This document shows, piece after piece, positions 44,976 to 54,541 of a DNA stretch of 64,000 nt. This DNA is from Actinomadura sp. J1-007 (GTDB lineage Bacteria; Actinomycetota; Actinomycetes; Streptosporangiales; Streptosporangiaceae): assembly GCF_009793335.1 (NCBI RefSeq), contig NZ_WING01000002.1, positions 310,001-374,000 on the forward strand, written 5' to 3'. Position 1 is the stretch's first letter. Every line of letters begins with the position of its first letter. The notes under the pieces were generated by a model. It saw only the letters and a list, made by a program, of their open reading frames with translations, was not told the origin of the DNA and made no database searches. Made by a program: the position numbers and the translations under genes.

Positions 44976-46769
44976 ATGACCACGACCGTCGGCGACCACA
45001 TCCTGGAGCGGCTGCGCGAATGGGGTGTCGAGCAGGTCTTCGGCTACCCGGGCGACGGCATCAACGGCCTGGTCGCCTCGTTCGGCAAGGCGGGCGACCG
45101 GCCGCGCTTCATCCAGTCGAGGCACGAGGAGATGTCGGCGTTCGAGGCCGTCGGCTACGCCAAGTTCAGCGGCAAGGTCGGGGTGTGCGCCGCGACGAGC
45201 GGTCCCGGCGCGATCCACCTGCTGAACGGCCTGTACGACGCCAAGCTCGACCACGTCCCCGTCGTCGCGATCGTCGGCCAGACGGCCCGCGCCGCGATGG
45301 GCGGCAGCTACCAGCAGGAGGTGGACCTCCTCTCGCTCTACAAGGACGTCGCCGGGCCGTACGTCCAGATGGCGACGGTCTCCGAGCAGTTCCCGAACCT
45401 CATCGACCGGGCCATGCGGACCGCGCTCGCCGAGTCCTGCCCGACCGCGATCATCGTCCCGGCCGACCTCCAGGAGGAGGAGTACAGCCCGCCGAAGCAC
45501 GCGTTCAAGCAGGTCCCCTCGTCCCCGCCCGGATACCGCCGGGCCGTCACGCACGCGCCGGACGAGGAGATCGCCCGCGCCGCCGAGATCCTCAACCAGG
45601 GCGAGAAGGTCGCGATCCTCGTCGGGCAGGGCGCCCGGAGCGCCGCCGACGAGGTGCTGCGGGTCGCGGACCTGACCGGCGCGGGGATCGCCAAGGCGCT
45701 GCTCGGCAAGGACGTGCTGCCCGACGACCTGCCGATGGTCACCGGCTCGATCGGGCTGCTCGGCACCCGCCCGTCCTACGAGCTGATGCGCGACTGCGAC
45801 ACGCTGCTGATCGTCGGCTCGAACTTCCCGTACACCCAGTTCATGCCGCCGCTCGGCGACGCCCGCGCGGTGCAGATCGACGTGGACGGCAAGATGATCG
45901 GGATGCGGTACCCGACGGAGGTCAACCTCGTCGGCGACGCCGCCGCGACGCTGGCGCGCATGATCCCGCACCTGCGCGAGCGCGGCGGCGGCTCGTGGCG
46001 CAAGAACATCGAGAAGAGCGTCGAGCGCTGGTGGGACACCGTCGAGAAGCAGGCGCGCGTCCCCGCCGACCCGATCAACCCGATGCTGCTGTTCTGGGAG
46101 CTGTCGTCGCGGCTGCCCGACAACGCGATCGTCACCGCCGACTCCGGCTCGGCCGCCAACTGGTACGCCCGCGACCTGCGGTTCCGCAAGGGGATGCGGG
46201 GCTCGCTGTCGGGTACCCTCGCGACCATGGGGCCCGGCGTGCCGTACGCGATCGGCGCGAAGTTCGCCCATCCGGTCCGTCCGGCGATCGCGCTCGTCGG
46301 CGACGGCGCGATGCAGATGAACGGGCTCGCCGAGCTGATCACGATGGCCCGCTACCACGACCGCTGGGCCGACCCGCGGCTGGTCGTCGCGGTGCTGCAC
46401 AACAACGACCTCAACCAGGTGACCTGGGAGCTGCGGGCGATGGGCGGCGCGCCGAAGTTCGAGGAGTCGCAGGTGCTGCCCGAGGTGCCGTACGCCGCGT
46501 TCGCCCGGTCCATCGGGCTGGAGGGCATCGACGTCGAGAAGCCCGAGGAGATCGGCCCCGCCTGGGACCGCGCGCTGTCGGCCGACCGCCCGGCGGTGAT
46601 CGACGTGCGCTGCGACCCGGACGTCCCGCCGATCCCGCCGCACGCCGACTTCTCGCAGATGAAGGACGTCGCGGAGGCGATCGCGAAGGGCGACCCGGAC
46701 TCGTTCGGCGTGGTGAAGAAGGGCCTGCGCACCAAGGCGCAGGAGATGTTCGGCCGCTCGTCCGGCTGA
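44976..46769 (+). CDS. Thiamine pyrophosphate enzyme, pyruvate oxidase/dehydrogenase (PoxB-like)
   Basis: A 597-residue three-domain TPP enzyme. N-terminal PYR domain: VFGYPGDGINGLVASFGKA and QSRHEEMSAFEAVGYA with the catalytic Glu; central FAD/DHS-like domain (AILVGQGARSAADEVLRVAD); C-terminal PP domain with the TPP-Mg motif IALVGDGAMQMNGLAELITM ending at HNNDLNQVTWE. Sequence and length fit pyruvate:quinone oxidoreductases or related oxidases rather than acetolactate synthase. It would convert pyruvate to acetate (or acetyl phosphate) and CO2 and pass electrons to the membrane. Only 13 bases separate it from mnhE, so it is co-transcribed with the antiporter module. Confidence 0.87.
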   Translation: MTTTVGDHILERLREWGVEQVFGYPGDGINGLVASFGKAGDRPRFIQSRHEEMSAFEAVGYAKFSGKVGVCAATSGPGAIHLLNGLYDAKLDHVPVVAIVGQTARAAMGGSYQQEVDLLSLYKDVAGPYVQMATVSEQFPNLIDRAMRTALAESCPTAIIVPADLQEEEYSPPKHAFKQVPSSPPGYRRAVTHAPDEEIARAAEILNQGEKVAILVGQGARSAADEVLRVADLTGAGIAKALLGKDVLPDDLPMVTGSIGLLGTRPSYELMRDCDTLLIVGSNFPYTQFMPPLGDARAVQIDVDGKMIGMRYPTEVNLVGDAAATLARMIPHLRERGGGSWRKNIEKSVERWWDTVEKQARVPADPINPMLLFWELSSRLPDNAIVTADSGSAANWYARDLRFRKGMRGSLSGTLATMGPGVPYAIGAKFAHPVRPAIALVGDGAMQMNGLAELITMARYHDRWADPRLVVAVLHNNDLNQVTWELRAMGGAPKFEESQVLPEVPYAAFARSIGLEGIDVEKPEEIGPAWDRALSADRPAVIDVRCDPDVPPIPPHADFSQMKDVAEAIAKGDPDSFGVVKKGLRTKAQEMFGRSSG

Positions 46770-46782
46770 GGGCCGGGCGACC

Positions 46783-47307
46783 GTGGACGGGGACGGCGGC
46801 GACCGCGGCCGCGACCGTGCCCGCGCCCGTCCCGCGCGGCGGGGCGCGGCGTGGGCCGAGGGGGTCGCGTGGTGGGCGGCGCTGCTCGCTGGGTACCTCG
46901 CCATCGTGTCGTCGTTCCTGCTCAGCGAGCTGATCGTCGGCGCGCTGTCGGCCGCCGCGGCGGCGGCCGTCGCGTGCGCCGCGCGCCGCGCCCTGTTCCG
47001 CCGCGACGGGGCCGAGCCCGCGCGGCGCGACGTGCGGCGGCTCGCGCGGGCGGCGGCGGAACTGCCCGCCGAGATCGTCTGGGACGCGCGGTGGCTCGCG
47101 CTGCCCGCGCGCGGCGGCGGGTTCGGCGAGGTGACGCCGCGCCGCCCGCCCGGACGCGGCGGCCCGAGCCGGCTCGGGCTGGTGACGCTGCTCGTCTCGA
47201 CGTCGCCGGGCACCTACGTCGCGCAGGTGGACCCCGACCGGGACCTGCTCGTCGTGCACCGGCTCGGCGACCGGCCCGGACGGCTCGAACGGAGGCTGGA
47301 GCGATGA
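46783..47307 (+). CDS. mnhE: Cation/proton antiporter subunit E (MnhE/MrpE, MbhA-like)
   Basis: A 174-residue membrane protein from GTG 46783. After an Arg-rich N-terminus come membrane helices (GVAWWAALLAGYLAIVSSFL, SELIVGALSAAAAAAVACA), an amphipathic part (ELPAEIVWDARWLALPARGG) and the conserved C-terminal TLLVSTSPGTYVAQVDPDRD, LLVVHRLGD. This is the MrpE/MbhA small subunit. It heads the block of antiporter genes and its stop overlaps the next start (ATGA). The long charged N-terminus is unusual; a later start is possible but no better ribosome site is seen. Confidence 0.82.
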   Translation: MDGDGGDRGRDRARARPARRGAAWAEGVAWWAALLAGYLAIVSSFLLSELIVGALSAAAAAAVACAARRALFRRDGAEPARRDVRRLARAAAELPAEIVWDARWLALPARGGGFGEVTPRRPPGRGGPSRLGLVTLLVSTSPGTYVAQVDPDRDLLVVHRLGDRPGRLERRLER

Positions 47308-47564
47308 TCCACGGTGTGTGGGGCGCGGCGGCGCTCGTCCTGCTGTGCGGGGGGCTCGGCCCGTGCCTGGTCGCGATGCTGCGCGGCGGCCCGCTCGCGC
47401 GGCTCGCCGCGCTGGTGTCGGCGGGCTCCACCGGGACGCTCGTGCTGGCGCTGCTCGCCGCGGCGTACGGGCGCCCCGCCTACCTCGACGCGGCGCTGCT
47501 GCTCGCGCTGCTGTCGCTGGCCGGGACGCTCGTGTACGCCCGGTTCCTCGGGAGGACCCTGTGA
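47304..47564 (+). CDS. mnhF: Cation/proton antiporter subunit F (MnhF, MbhB-like)
   Basis: An 86-residue protein with three membrane helices (AALVLLCGGLGPCLVAMLRG, LVSAGSTGTLVLALLAAAYG, AALLLALLSLAGTLVYARFL), the size and layout of MrpF. ATG 47304 overlaps the stop of mnhE and its own stop overlaps the GTG of the next gene (GTGA). The identification rests on position between E and G and on the three-helix pattern. Confidence 0.8.
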   Translation: MIHGVWGAAALVLLCGGLGPCLVAMLRGGPLARLAALVSAGSTGTLVLALLAAAYGRPAYLDAALLLALLSLAGTLVYARFLGRTL

Positions 47565-48226
47565 CCGCCGCCGCGTACGCCCTGGCGTGGGCGGGCGTCG
47601 CCGTGACCGTCGCCGCCGCCGTCCGGCTGCTCGCGACCGGCCGGGTGTTCACGCGGCTGCACTTCGTCGGGCCGGGGACGGCGGTCGCCGCGCCGCTCGT
47701 CGTCGCCGGGCTGGCCCTCGCGCCGGGCGTGTGGGGCTCGTTCCACGACGTGCTGAAGATCGTGCTGATCGGGGTGCTGGTGTTCGGGTCCGGGCCCGCC
47801 GCCGTCGTCGCGACGGCGCGGGCGGCGTACGGGCCCGCGGCGCCGGACGAGAGCGGGCCCGAGGGCGCGGGCGAGGGGACCGGGATGGATGACGCCCTGG
47901 TCGTCGCCTCGCTCGCGGCCGTGGCCCTGATGGCCACGGCGGTGGTGCTGACCCGCGACCCGGCCCGGCAGGCGATCGTGCTGTCGGGGTTCGGCATCGC
48001 GCTCGGCGTGCTGTTCGTCGTCTTCCAGGCCCCGGACGTGGCCATGTCGCAGATCGGGGTGGGGACGGTCATCGTGCCGCTCCTCGTCGTCCTGGCGCTG
48101 CGCGCCGCGCGGGCGGCCCGCGGCGGCGGGCAGGACGGAGGGGACCAGGGCGACGGCGACGGAGGCGAAGGCGAAGGCGGCGGAACGGGCGCACGGGACG
48201 GCCCGGCGGCGGGGGAGGCGCGGTGA
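47561..48226 (+). CDS. mnhG: MnhG fused to a DUF4040 (MbhD-type) domain
   Basis: A 221-residue protein. Residues 1-100 are MnhG/MbhC: LLATGRVFTRLHFVGPGTAV (the R-L-H motif of MrpG) and LIGVLVFGSGPAAVVATARA. After a short Gly/Glu linker, residues from about 109 form the DUF4040/MbhD domain (MDDALVVASLAAVALMATAV, VLFVVFQAPDVAMSQIGVG), which elsewhere is part of the C-terminus of MrpA or a separate subunit. An ATG at 47885 could start a separate DUF4040 protein, but no stop separates the two. The C-terminal tail is a Gly/Asp/Glu-rich stretch. Stop overlaps the next GTG/start region by 4 bases. Confidence 0.8.
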   Translation: MTAAAYALAWAGVAVTVAAAVRLLATGRVFTRLHFVGPGTAVAAPLVVAGLALAPGVWGSFHDVLKIVLIGVLVFGSGPAAVVATARAAYGPAAPDESGPEGAGEGTGMDDALVVASLAAVALMATAVVLTRDPARQAIVLSGFGIALGVLFVVFQAPDVAMSQIGVGTVIVPLLVVLALRAARAARGGGQDGGDQGDGDGGEGEGGGTGARDGPAAGEAR

Positions 48227-48959
48227 CGCGACGCGCCCGGCTGGTCCTGTTCCTCGCGGGCGCGGCGGGGCTCGCGGCGCTGCTGCTGCCCGCGCTCGCC
48301 GCGCTCCCCGGCTTCGGGGGGCACCGGCACCCGTACGGGCAGCGCGCCGTCCCGGCGAGCCTCGCGCAGGGCACGTCCAACGCCGTGTCCTCGGTGAACT
48401 TCGACCAGCGGACGTTCGACACCATCGGCGAGGAGCTGATCCTGTTCTCCGCCGTGCTCGGCGCGGTGATCCTGCTGCGCGCCGTCCGGGACGAACGGGT
48501 CGAGAGCGGCGAGCGGCTCGGGCACGGCCCGGCCGACGTGTTCGACGCGCTCCGGATCGTCGGCTACGTGATGCTGCCGGTCACGCTGGTCGTCGGCGCG
48601 TACGTGGTCGCGCACGGCAACCAGTCGCCGGGCGGCGGGTTCCAGGGCGGCGTGGTGCTCGGCACGGCGATCCACCTGATCTACCTCGCGGGCGACTACC
48701 CGGCGCTGCGCCGGCTGCGGCCCGTCCCCCTGTTCGAGGTCGGGGAGGCGGTCGCGGCGGGCGCGTTCGTCGCGTTCGGGCTGACGGCGAGCGCGGTCGT
48801 GGCGCAGGAGCGCGGCACCCACTCGGTTCCCGCCCTGAACGCCGCCGTCGGCGTGGAGGTCGGCTGCGCGGTCGTGCTCGTGCTCGCCCGGTTCTTCGAG
48901 CAGGCGCTGATGGTCCACGGCGGGCCGGACGGCCGGCGGCGGGGAGGGCGGAGCGATGA
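48223..48959 (+). CDS. mnhB: MbhE-like segment fused to MnhB (MbhF), probable frameshift at the end
   Basis: The first about 85 residues (GTSNAVSSVNFDQRTFDTIG, EELILFSAVLGAVILLRAV) match the MbhE-type end of MrpA; the rest is the MnhB domain: YVVAHGNQSPGGGFQGGVV is its hallmark, followed by EVGCAVVLVLARFFEQALM. Read strictly, the frame has no stop and runs through the next gene into mnhD. One added base between about 48920 and 48950 would end the protein at TGA 48957-48959, overlapping the mnhC ATG as the other genes do (ATGA), giving about 245 residues. I take that as the real end. Confidence 0.75.
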
Positions 48960-49345
48960 TGGACGTCCTGCCGTACGCCGTCGCCGCCTGGATCCTCCTC
49001 GTCGGGATCTACGGGGTCGTGACGAGCCGCAACCTGGTGCACGCCGTGGTGTGCCTGTCGGTCGCGCAGTCCGCCACGTACGTGCTGCTCCTCGCGGTCG
49101 GGTACCGGCGGCCCGGCACCGCGCCGGTGTTCTCCGACATCCCGCCCGACGCGCGGACGCCGACCGTCGACCCGGTCGTGCAGGCGATGACGCTCACCGA
49201 CATCGTGGTCGGCGCGACCGTCACCGCGCTGCTGCTCGCGCTCGCGGTCCAGGTCGCGCGGCGGCGCGGCACCCTCGACCCCGACGAGCTGCGGTCGCTG
49301 GAGACGCAGGCGGGGATGAGCGAGGAGTCGGAGCCGCGCGGATGA
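48956..49345 (+). CDS. mnhC: Antiporter subunit C (MnhC, MbhG-like; NuoK family)
   Basis: A 129-residue three-helix protein of the NuoK/MrpC family: AVAAWILLVGIYGVVTSRNL with VHAVVCLSVAQSATYVLLL carries the family pattern, and MTLTDIVVGATVTALLLALA is the third helix with DIVVGAT, in which the conserved acidic/Val pattern of MrpC is kept. ATG 48956 overlaps the inferred end of mnhB; the stop overlaps the mnhD ATG (ATGA). In the antiporter it forms part of the channel next to MnhD. Confidence 0.88.
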   Translation: MMDVLPYAVAAWILLVGIYGVVTSRNLVHAVVCLSVAQSATYVLLLAVGYRRPGTAPVFSDIPPDARTPTVDPVVQAMTLTDIVVGATVTALLLALAVQVARRRGTLDPDELRSLETQAGMSEESEPRG

Positions 49346-51132
49346 TCGTCCAGGCGGCGCTCGCGGTGCCGGTCCTCGCCGCCGCGGTGCTCGCCGCCGG
49401 AGGCCGGTGGGCCCCGCGCCCCGTGGTGGACGCCCTCGCGGCGCTCGCCGTCGCCGCCACGGCCGTGCTGCTCGGCTGGACGCTCGCCGAGGCGCGGCAC
49501 GGGACGGTGGTGGAGTGGCTGGGCGGCTGGCGGCCCCGCGGCGGCGTCTCGAACGGCATCCCGCTCGTCGCCGACCCGTTCGGGACGGGCCTCGCGCTGC
49601 TGGTCGCCGTGCTCGCGCTCGCCGCCCTGGTGTTCAGCTGGCGGTACTTCACCGAGGTGCACGCCGCGTTCCACGCCCTGATCCTGCTGTTCGTCGCGGG
49701 GATGTGCGGGTTCGCGCTGACCGGCGACCTGTTCGACCAGTTCGTCTTCTTCGAGCTGATGAGCGTCATCGCGTACGTGCTGACGGGCTACCTGCCCGAG
49801 GAGCCGAAGACCGTGCACGGCGCGCTCGGCTTCGGCGTCGTCAACTCCCTCGGCGCCTACCTCACCCTGACCGGCATCGCGATCCTGTACTCGCAGACCG
49901 GGGAGCTCGGCCTCGCCGCGATCGGCGGCGGGCTGGACGGCGCGCCCGGCGCCGTACGGCTCGCCGGGTTCGTGCTGGTCGTGACCGGGTTCCTGGTGAA
50001 GGCGGCGGCCGTGCCGTTCCACTTCTGGCTGGCCGACGCGCACGCCGTCGCGCCGACGCCGGTGTGCGTGCTGTTCTCCGGCGTCATGGTCGAGCTCGGC
50101 GTGTACGCGGTCGCGCGGCTCTACTGGGCGACGTTCGCCGGGGCGGACGCCGCGCCGGGCACGAGCCGCTCCCTCGCCGTGCTCGGCGTCGCGACCGCGC
50201 TGCTCGGGGCCGTGCTGTGCGTGGCGCAGCGGCACGTCAAACGGCTGCTGGCGTACTCGACGATCAGCCATGTCGGGCTGCTGCTGGTCGGCGTCGCGCT
50301 GCTGGACGGCGAGTCGCTCGGCGGCGCCGCGTTCTTCCTGCTCGGGCACGCGGGCGTGAAGGCCGCGCTGTTCCTCGGCGCGGGCGCGCTGCTCAACCAC
50401 TTCCAGTCGGTGGACGAGGACGAGCTGCACGGCCGGGGCGGGACGCTGCGCGTCACCACCTGGACGTTCCTCGCCGGGGGGCTCGTGCTGTCGGGGCTGC
50501 CGCCGTCCGGGCTGTGGGCGGGCAAGTCGGCCATGGAGACGGCGGCCGGGCACCAGGGCTGGTGGTGGGTGATGCCGCTCGGCCTGGTCACCTCTGCGCT
50601 GACCGGCGGCGCGGTGCTGCGGGTGTGGCTGCACGTGTTCCGGGGCGCGGGACGGCCCGCCCGGCACGCGCACGCGAAGGAGGGCAAGGAGACGAGCGTG
50701 ACCCTGTCCGCCATCCCCTGGACGATGGTCTCGCCGGGCATGCTGCTGACGGCCGCCGCGCTGGCGCTCGGCGCGGTGCCCGGCCTCGGCCGCGCCCTCG
50801 CGTCGGGCGCGGCGGCCTTCACCGACGGCTCCGGCTACGCGGCGGCCGTGCTCCACGGCGTCCGGACGGACGTGCCGGCGGCGGAAGGCCCGCACCTGCT
50901 GGAGGTGAAGCACCTGGCCGTCGGCGGCCTGACCGTCGCCGCGGCCTTCGCCGTCGCGGCGGTCGGCGTCTGGGGGCATCTGCTGCCCCGGCCGCTGCAC
51001 CGGGTCCAGGGCTGGACCCGTACGGCCCTCGCCCCGGTCCGCGCCGCGCACTCCGGCCACCTCGGCGACTACGTCGCCTGGCTGGTCGCGGGCGTCGCCC
51101 TGCTCGCCGCGTTCCAGCTCCCCTGGAAGTGA
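49342..51132 (+). CDS. mnhD: Antiporter subunit D (MnhD, MbhH-like; NuoN/NuoM family)
   Basis: A 596-residue polytopic subunit, the only NuoL/M/N-type protein of the module. Conserved features: FVFFELMSVIAYVLTGYLPE (the Glu of helix 5), FLVKAAAVPFHFWLADAHAV (Lys of helix 7 and the P-F-H-x-W-L motif), VKRLLAYSTISHVGLLLVG, and GHAGVKAALFLGAGALLNHF. These charged residues form the proton path in complex-I-type subunits. A C-terminal extension adds two more helices (LAVGGLTVAAAFAVAAVGVW; YVAWLVAGVALLAAFQLPWK). There is no MrpA NuoL-like partner in the window. Confidence 0.92.
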   Translation: MIVQAALAVPVLAAAVLAAGGRWAPRPVVDALAALAVAATAVLLGWTLAEARHGTVVEWLGGWRPRGGVSNGIPLVADPFGTGLALLVAVLALAALVFSWRYFTEVHAAFHALILLFVAGMCGFALTGDLFDQFVFFELMSVIAYVLTGYLPEEPKTVHGALGFGVVNSLGAYLTLTGIAILYSQTGELGLAAIGGGLDGAPGAVRLAGFVLVVTGFLVKAAAVPFHFWLADAHAVAPTPVCVLFSGVMVELGVYAVARLYWATFAGADAAPGTSRSLAVLGVATALLGAVLCVAQRHVKRLLAYSTISHVGLLLVGVALLDGESLGGAAFFLLGHAGVKAALFLGAGALLNHFQSVDEDELHGRGGTLRVTTWTFLAGGLVLSGLPPSGLWAGKSAMETAAGHQGWWWVMPLGLVTSALTGGAVLRVWLHVFRGAGRPARHAHAKEGKETSVTLSAIPWTMVSPGMLLTAAALALGAVPGLGRALASGAAAFTDGSGYAAAVLHGVRTDVPAAEGPHLLEVKHLAVGGLTVAAAFAVAAVGVWGHLLPRPLHRVQGWTRTALAPVRAAHSGHLGDYVAWLVAGVALLAAFQLPWK

Positions 51133-51284
51133 GCGTTCCCAACGCAAGCGGCAACGGCTCGTCAAGATCCGCAAGCCTGGGGGCCAAAGCCTGTGCGGAA
51201 CGCCACGTCACGGCGATTGGACGGCGTTCAGCCGGGTAGGCGGGGACGGTCGTCGGCGAATCCGCATCCGGATCTGGAGGTGCC

Positions 51285-54200
51285 GTGGGGGCACGCGCGT
51301 GGGTGGAGAAGTGGCCGGTCTACCGGCAGCTCACAGGCGGGGACCGGCTCGGCCGCGGCGCCGCGGCCGAGTCCGCGCGGACCGCGGGCCTGCGGCCCCG
51401 CACCGCGACGGCCGACCGCGTCGTCAAGTCCGTCTGCCCCTACTGCGCCGTCGGCTGCGGCCAGGAGGTGTACGTCAAGGACGACCGGGTCGTGCAGATC
51501 GAGGGCGACCCCGACTCGCCGATCAGCCGGGGACGGCTGTGCCCGAAGGGCTCGGCGACGCTCCAGCTCACCACCGGCTCCGCCCGCCGCCACACCGTCC
51601 TGCACCGCCGCCCGCACGCGGCGGACTGGGAGGAGCTCGACCTCGCCACCGCCATGGAGATGGTCGCCGACCGGGTCCTCGCCACGCGCGCGGAGACGTT
51701 CGAATGGGACTCCGGCGACGTGCGGGTGCGCCGCACGCTCGGCATCGCGAGCCTCGGCGGCGCGACCCTCGACAACGAGGAGAACTACCTGATCAAGAAG
51801 CTGCTCACCGCGCTCGGCGTCGTCCAGGTGGAGAACCAGGCGCGGGTCTGCCACAGCTCGACGGTCGCGGGGCTCGGCACGTCGTTCGGGCGGGGCGGCG
51901 CGACGACGTTCATGCAGGACCTCCAGCACTCCGACTGCATCGTGATCCAGGGGTCCAACTTCGCCGAGGCGCACCCGGTCGGGTTCCAGTGGGTGATGGA
52001 GGCGAAGGCGCGCGGCGCGACGGTGATCCACGTCGATCCCCGCTACACCCGCACGAGCGCGGTCAGCGACATCTACGTGCCGCTGCGCGCCGGGTCCGAC
52101 ATCGCGTTCCTCGGCGGGATCATCAACCACGTGCTCACGAACGAGGCGTACTTCCGCGACTACGTCCTCGCCTACACCAACGCCTCGACGATCATCCGCG
52201 AGGACTTCCGCGACACCGAGGACCTGGACGGGCTGTTCTCCGGGCTTGAGGAGGGCACGCACCACTACAAGTTCGACACCTGGCGGTACGAGGGGATGGA
52301 CGTGGTGGCGGCCTCCGGCGCCCGCGACCAGGACTTCGAGCGCCGCACCGGCAACGAGTACAGCATCCGCAGGGCGGGCCGCGGCGAGAGCCACGGCGCG
52401 GGCGGCGCGTCGCTCGGCGAGGGCGACCCGACCCGCGACCCGACGCTGGCGGACCCGCGCTGCGTCTTCCAGATCCTGAAGCGCCACTACTCCCGCTACA
52501 CGCCGGAGATGGTGGAACGGGTCTGCGGGGTGCCGCCCGAGCTGTTCGCCAAGGTCTGCGACGCGCTCGTCCGCAACTCCGGCCGCGACCGCACGAGCGC
52601 GTTCGCCTACGCCGTCGGCTGGACGCAGCACACCGTCGGCTCGCAGTACATCCGGGCCGCGAGCATCCTCCAGCTCCTGCTCGGCAACATCGGACGTCCC
52701 GGCGGCGGCATCCAGGCGCTGCGCGGCCACGCCAGCATCCAGGGGTCCAGCGACATCCCGACGCTGTTCGACCTGCTGCCCGGCTACATTCCGATGCCGC
52801 ACGCGCACGCCGACCTCGACCTGGACAGGTTCGTCCGCGCCGACGCCCCGAGAAGGGCTACTGGGGCAACATGCGCGCGTACGTCGTCAGCCTGCTGAAG
52901 GCGTGGTGGGGCGACGCCGCCACCGAGGACAACGACTTCCGCTTCGACTACCTGCCGCGCCTGACCGGCAGCCACAGCACGTACGAGACGGCGCTCGCCC
53001 AGATCGACGGCGCGTGCAAGGGCTACTTCCTGATGGGCGAGAACCCGGCCGTCGGGTCCGCCAACGCCAAGGTGCAGCGGCTCGGCATGGCCAACCTGGA
53101 GTGGCTCGTCGTCCGCGACTTCTCGCTGATCGAGTCGGCGACGTGGTGGAAGGACGGCCCGGAGATCGAGACCGGCGAGATGCGCACCGAGGACGTCGGC
53201 ACCGAGGTGTTCTTCTTCCCCGCCGCCGCCCACACCGAGAAGTCCGGCAGCTTCACCAACACCAACCGGACGCTCCAGTGGCACCACGCCGCCGTGGAGC
53301 CGGACGGCGACGCCCGCAGCGACCTGTGGTTCATGTACCACCTCGGGCGGATCATCCGCGAGCGGCTGGCCGGGTCCACCGACGAACGCGACCGGCCCGT
53401 CCTCGACCTGACCTGGGACTACCCCGTCGAGGGGCCGCTGGACGAGCCGTCCGCGGAGGCCGTCCTCGCCGAGATCAACGGGTACGGCCCGGACGGCGCG
53501 CACCTGTCCACCTACGACCAGCTCAAGGACGACGGGTCCACCTCCTGCGGCTGCTGGATCTACTGCGGCGTCCACGCCGACGGCGTCAACCAGGCCGCCC
53601 GCCGCAAGCCGGGCTCCGAGCAGGACTGGATCGCCGCCGAATGGGCGTGGTCGTGGCCGTCCAACCGCCGCGTCCTCTACAACCGCGCGTCCGCCGACCC
53701 GGACGGCGAGCCCTGGAGCGAGCGCAAGGCCCTGGTCTGGTGGGACGGGGAGCGGGGCAGGTGGACCGGGCACGACGTCCCCGACTTCAAGGCCGACAAG
53801 GCGCCGTCCTACACCCCGCCGCACGGGGCGAGGGGACCGGACGCGATCGCGGGCAACGACCCGTTCATCCTCCAGGCCGACGGCAAGGGCTGGCTGTTCG
53901 CGCCCGCCGGGCTCGTGGACGGGCCGATGCCCACCCACTACGAGCCGCAGGACTCCCCGTTCGACAACCCCCTGTACGGGCACAGCCGCAACCCGGCACG
54001 GCAGGTGTTCTCGCGGGAGCACAACCGCTTCCATCCGAGCGGCTCCGACCCCGGCGCGGACGTCTACCCGTACGTCGTGACCACGTACCGGCTGACCGAG
54101 CACTTCACGGCGGGCGGGATGTCGCGCTGGAGCCCGTACCTCGCCGAGCTGCAACCCGAGTTCTTCTGCGAGGTCTCCCCGGAGCTCGCCGCCGAACGGG

Positions 54201-54541
54201 ATCTGGAGCACGGCGGCTGGGCCACGATCGTCACCGCCCGCAACGCCGTCGAGGCCCGCGTCATGGTGACCGACCGGATGGCGCCGCTGCGCGTCCAGGG
54301 CCGCACCCTCCACCAGATCGGCCTGCCGTACCACTGGGGCCCGAACGGCTACACGACCGGCGACGCCGCGAACGAGCTGTCGGCGATCGCGCTCGACCCG
54401 AACGTGCACATCCAGGAGGTCAAGGCGCTCACCGCCGACATCCGGCCGGGCCGCCGGCCCCGCGGCCCCGGGCTGCCCGGCCTGGTCCGCGCCTACCGGC
54501 GCCGCGCCGGGATCGACCAGGACACCGGTCTGGAGGTATGA
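51285..54541 (+). CDS. fdhA: Formate dehydrogenase catalytic subunit, Cys type (FdnG/FdhA family), one frameshift
   Basis: A molybdenum or tungsten bis-MGD enzyme of about 1,085 residues from GTG 51285 behind CTGGAGGTGCC. N-terminal 4Fe-4S motif: CPYCAVGCGQEVYVKD and RLCPKG. The active-site residue is Cys in NQARVCHSSTVAGLGTSFG, where E. coli FdnG has selenocysteine. C-terminal MGD-binding domain includes MVTDRMAPLRVQGRTLHQI and GYTTGDAANELSAIALDPN. No Tat signal is seen, so it is probably cytoplasmic. The frame breaks at about 52850 between FVRADAP and EKGYWGNMRAYVV; adding one G (GCCCCGAG to GCCCCGGAG) repairs it exactly. The stop overlaps the next ATG. Confidence 0.92.

Noticed and set aside
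43886..45001. A 370-residue N-terminal extension of the FAD/Fe-S oxidase
   Set aside because: It is antisense to the F420 oxidoreductase gene and has no recognisable domain; the FAD domain begins properly after ATG 43885.
48223..51132. A single 969-residue protein joining mnhB and mnhD
   Set aside because: The middle 130 residues are a meaningless Arg-rich translation of mnhC in the wrong frame; a missing base near the end of mnhB explains the read-through.
46783..51132. A standard seven-subunit Mrp/Mnh antiporter
   Set aside because: The NuoL-like part of MrpA/MnhA is absent, and the order with separate DUF4040 and MbhE parts matches the Mbh module better.
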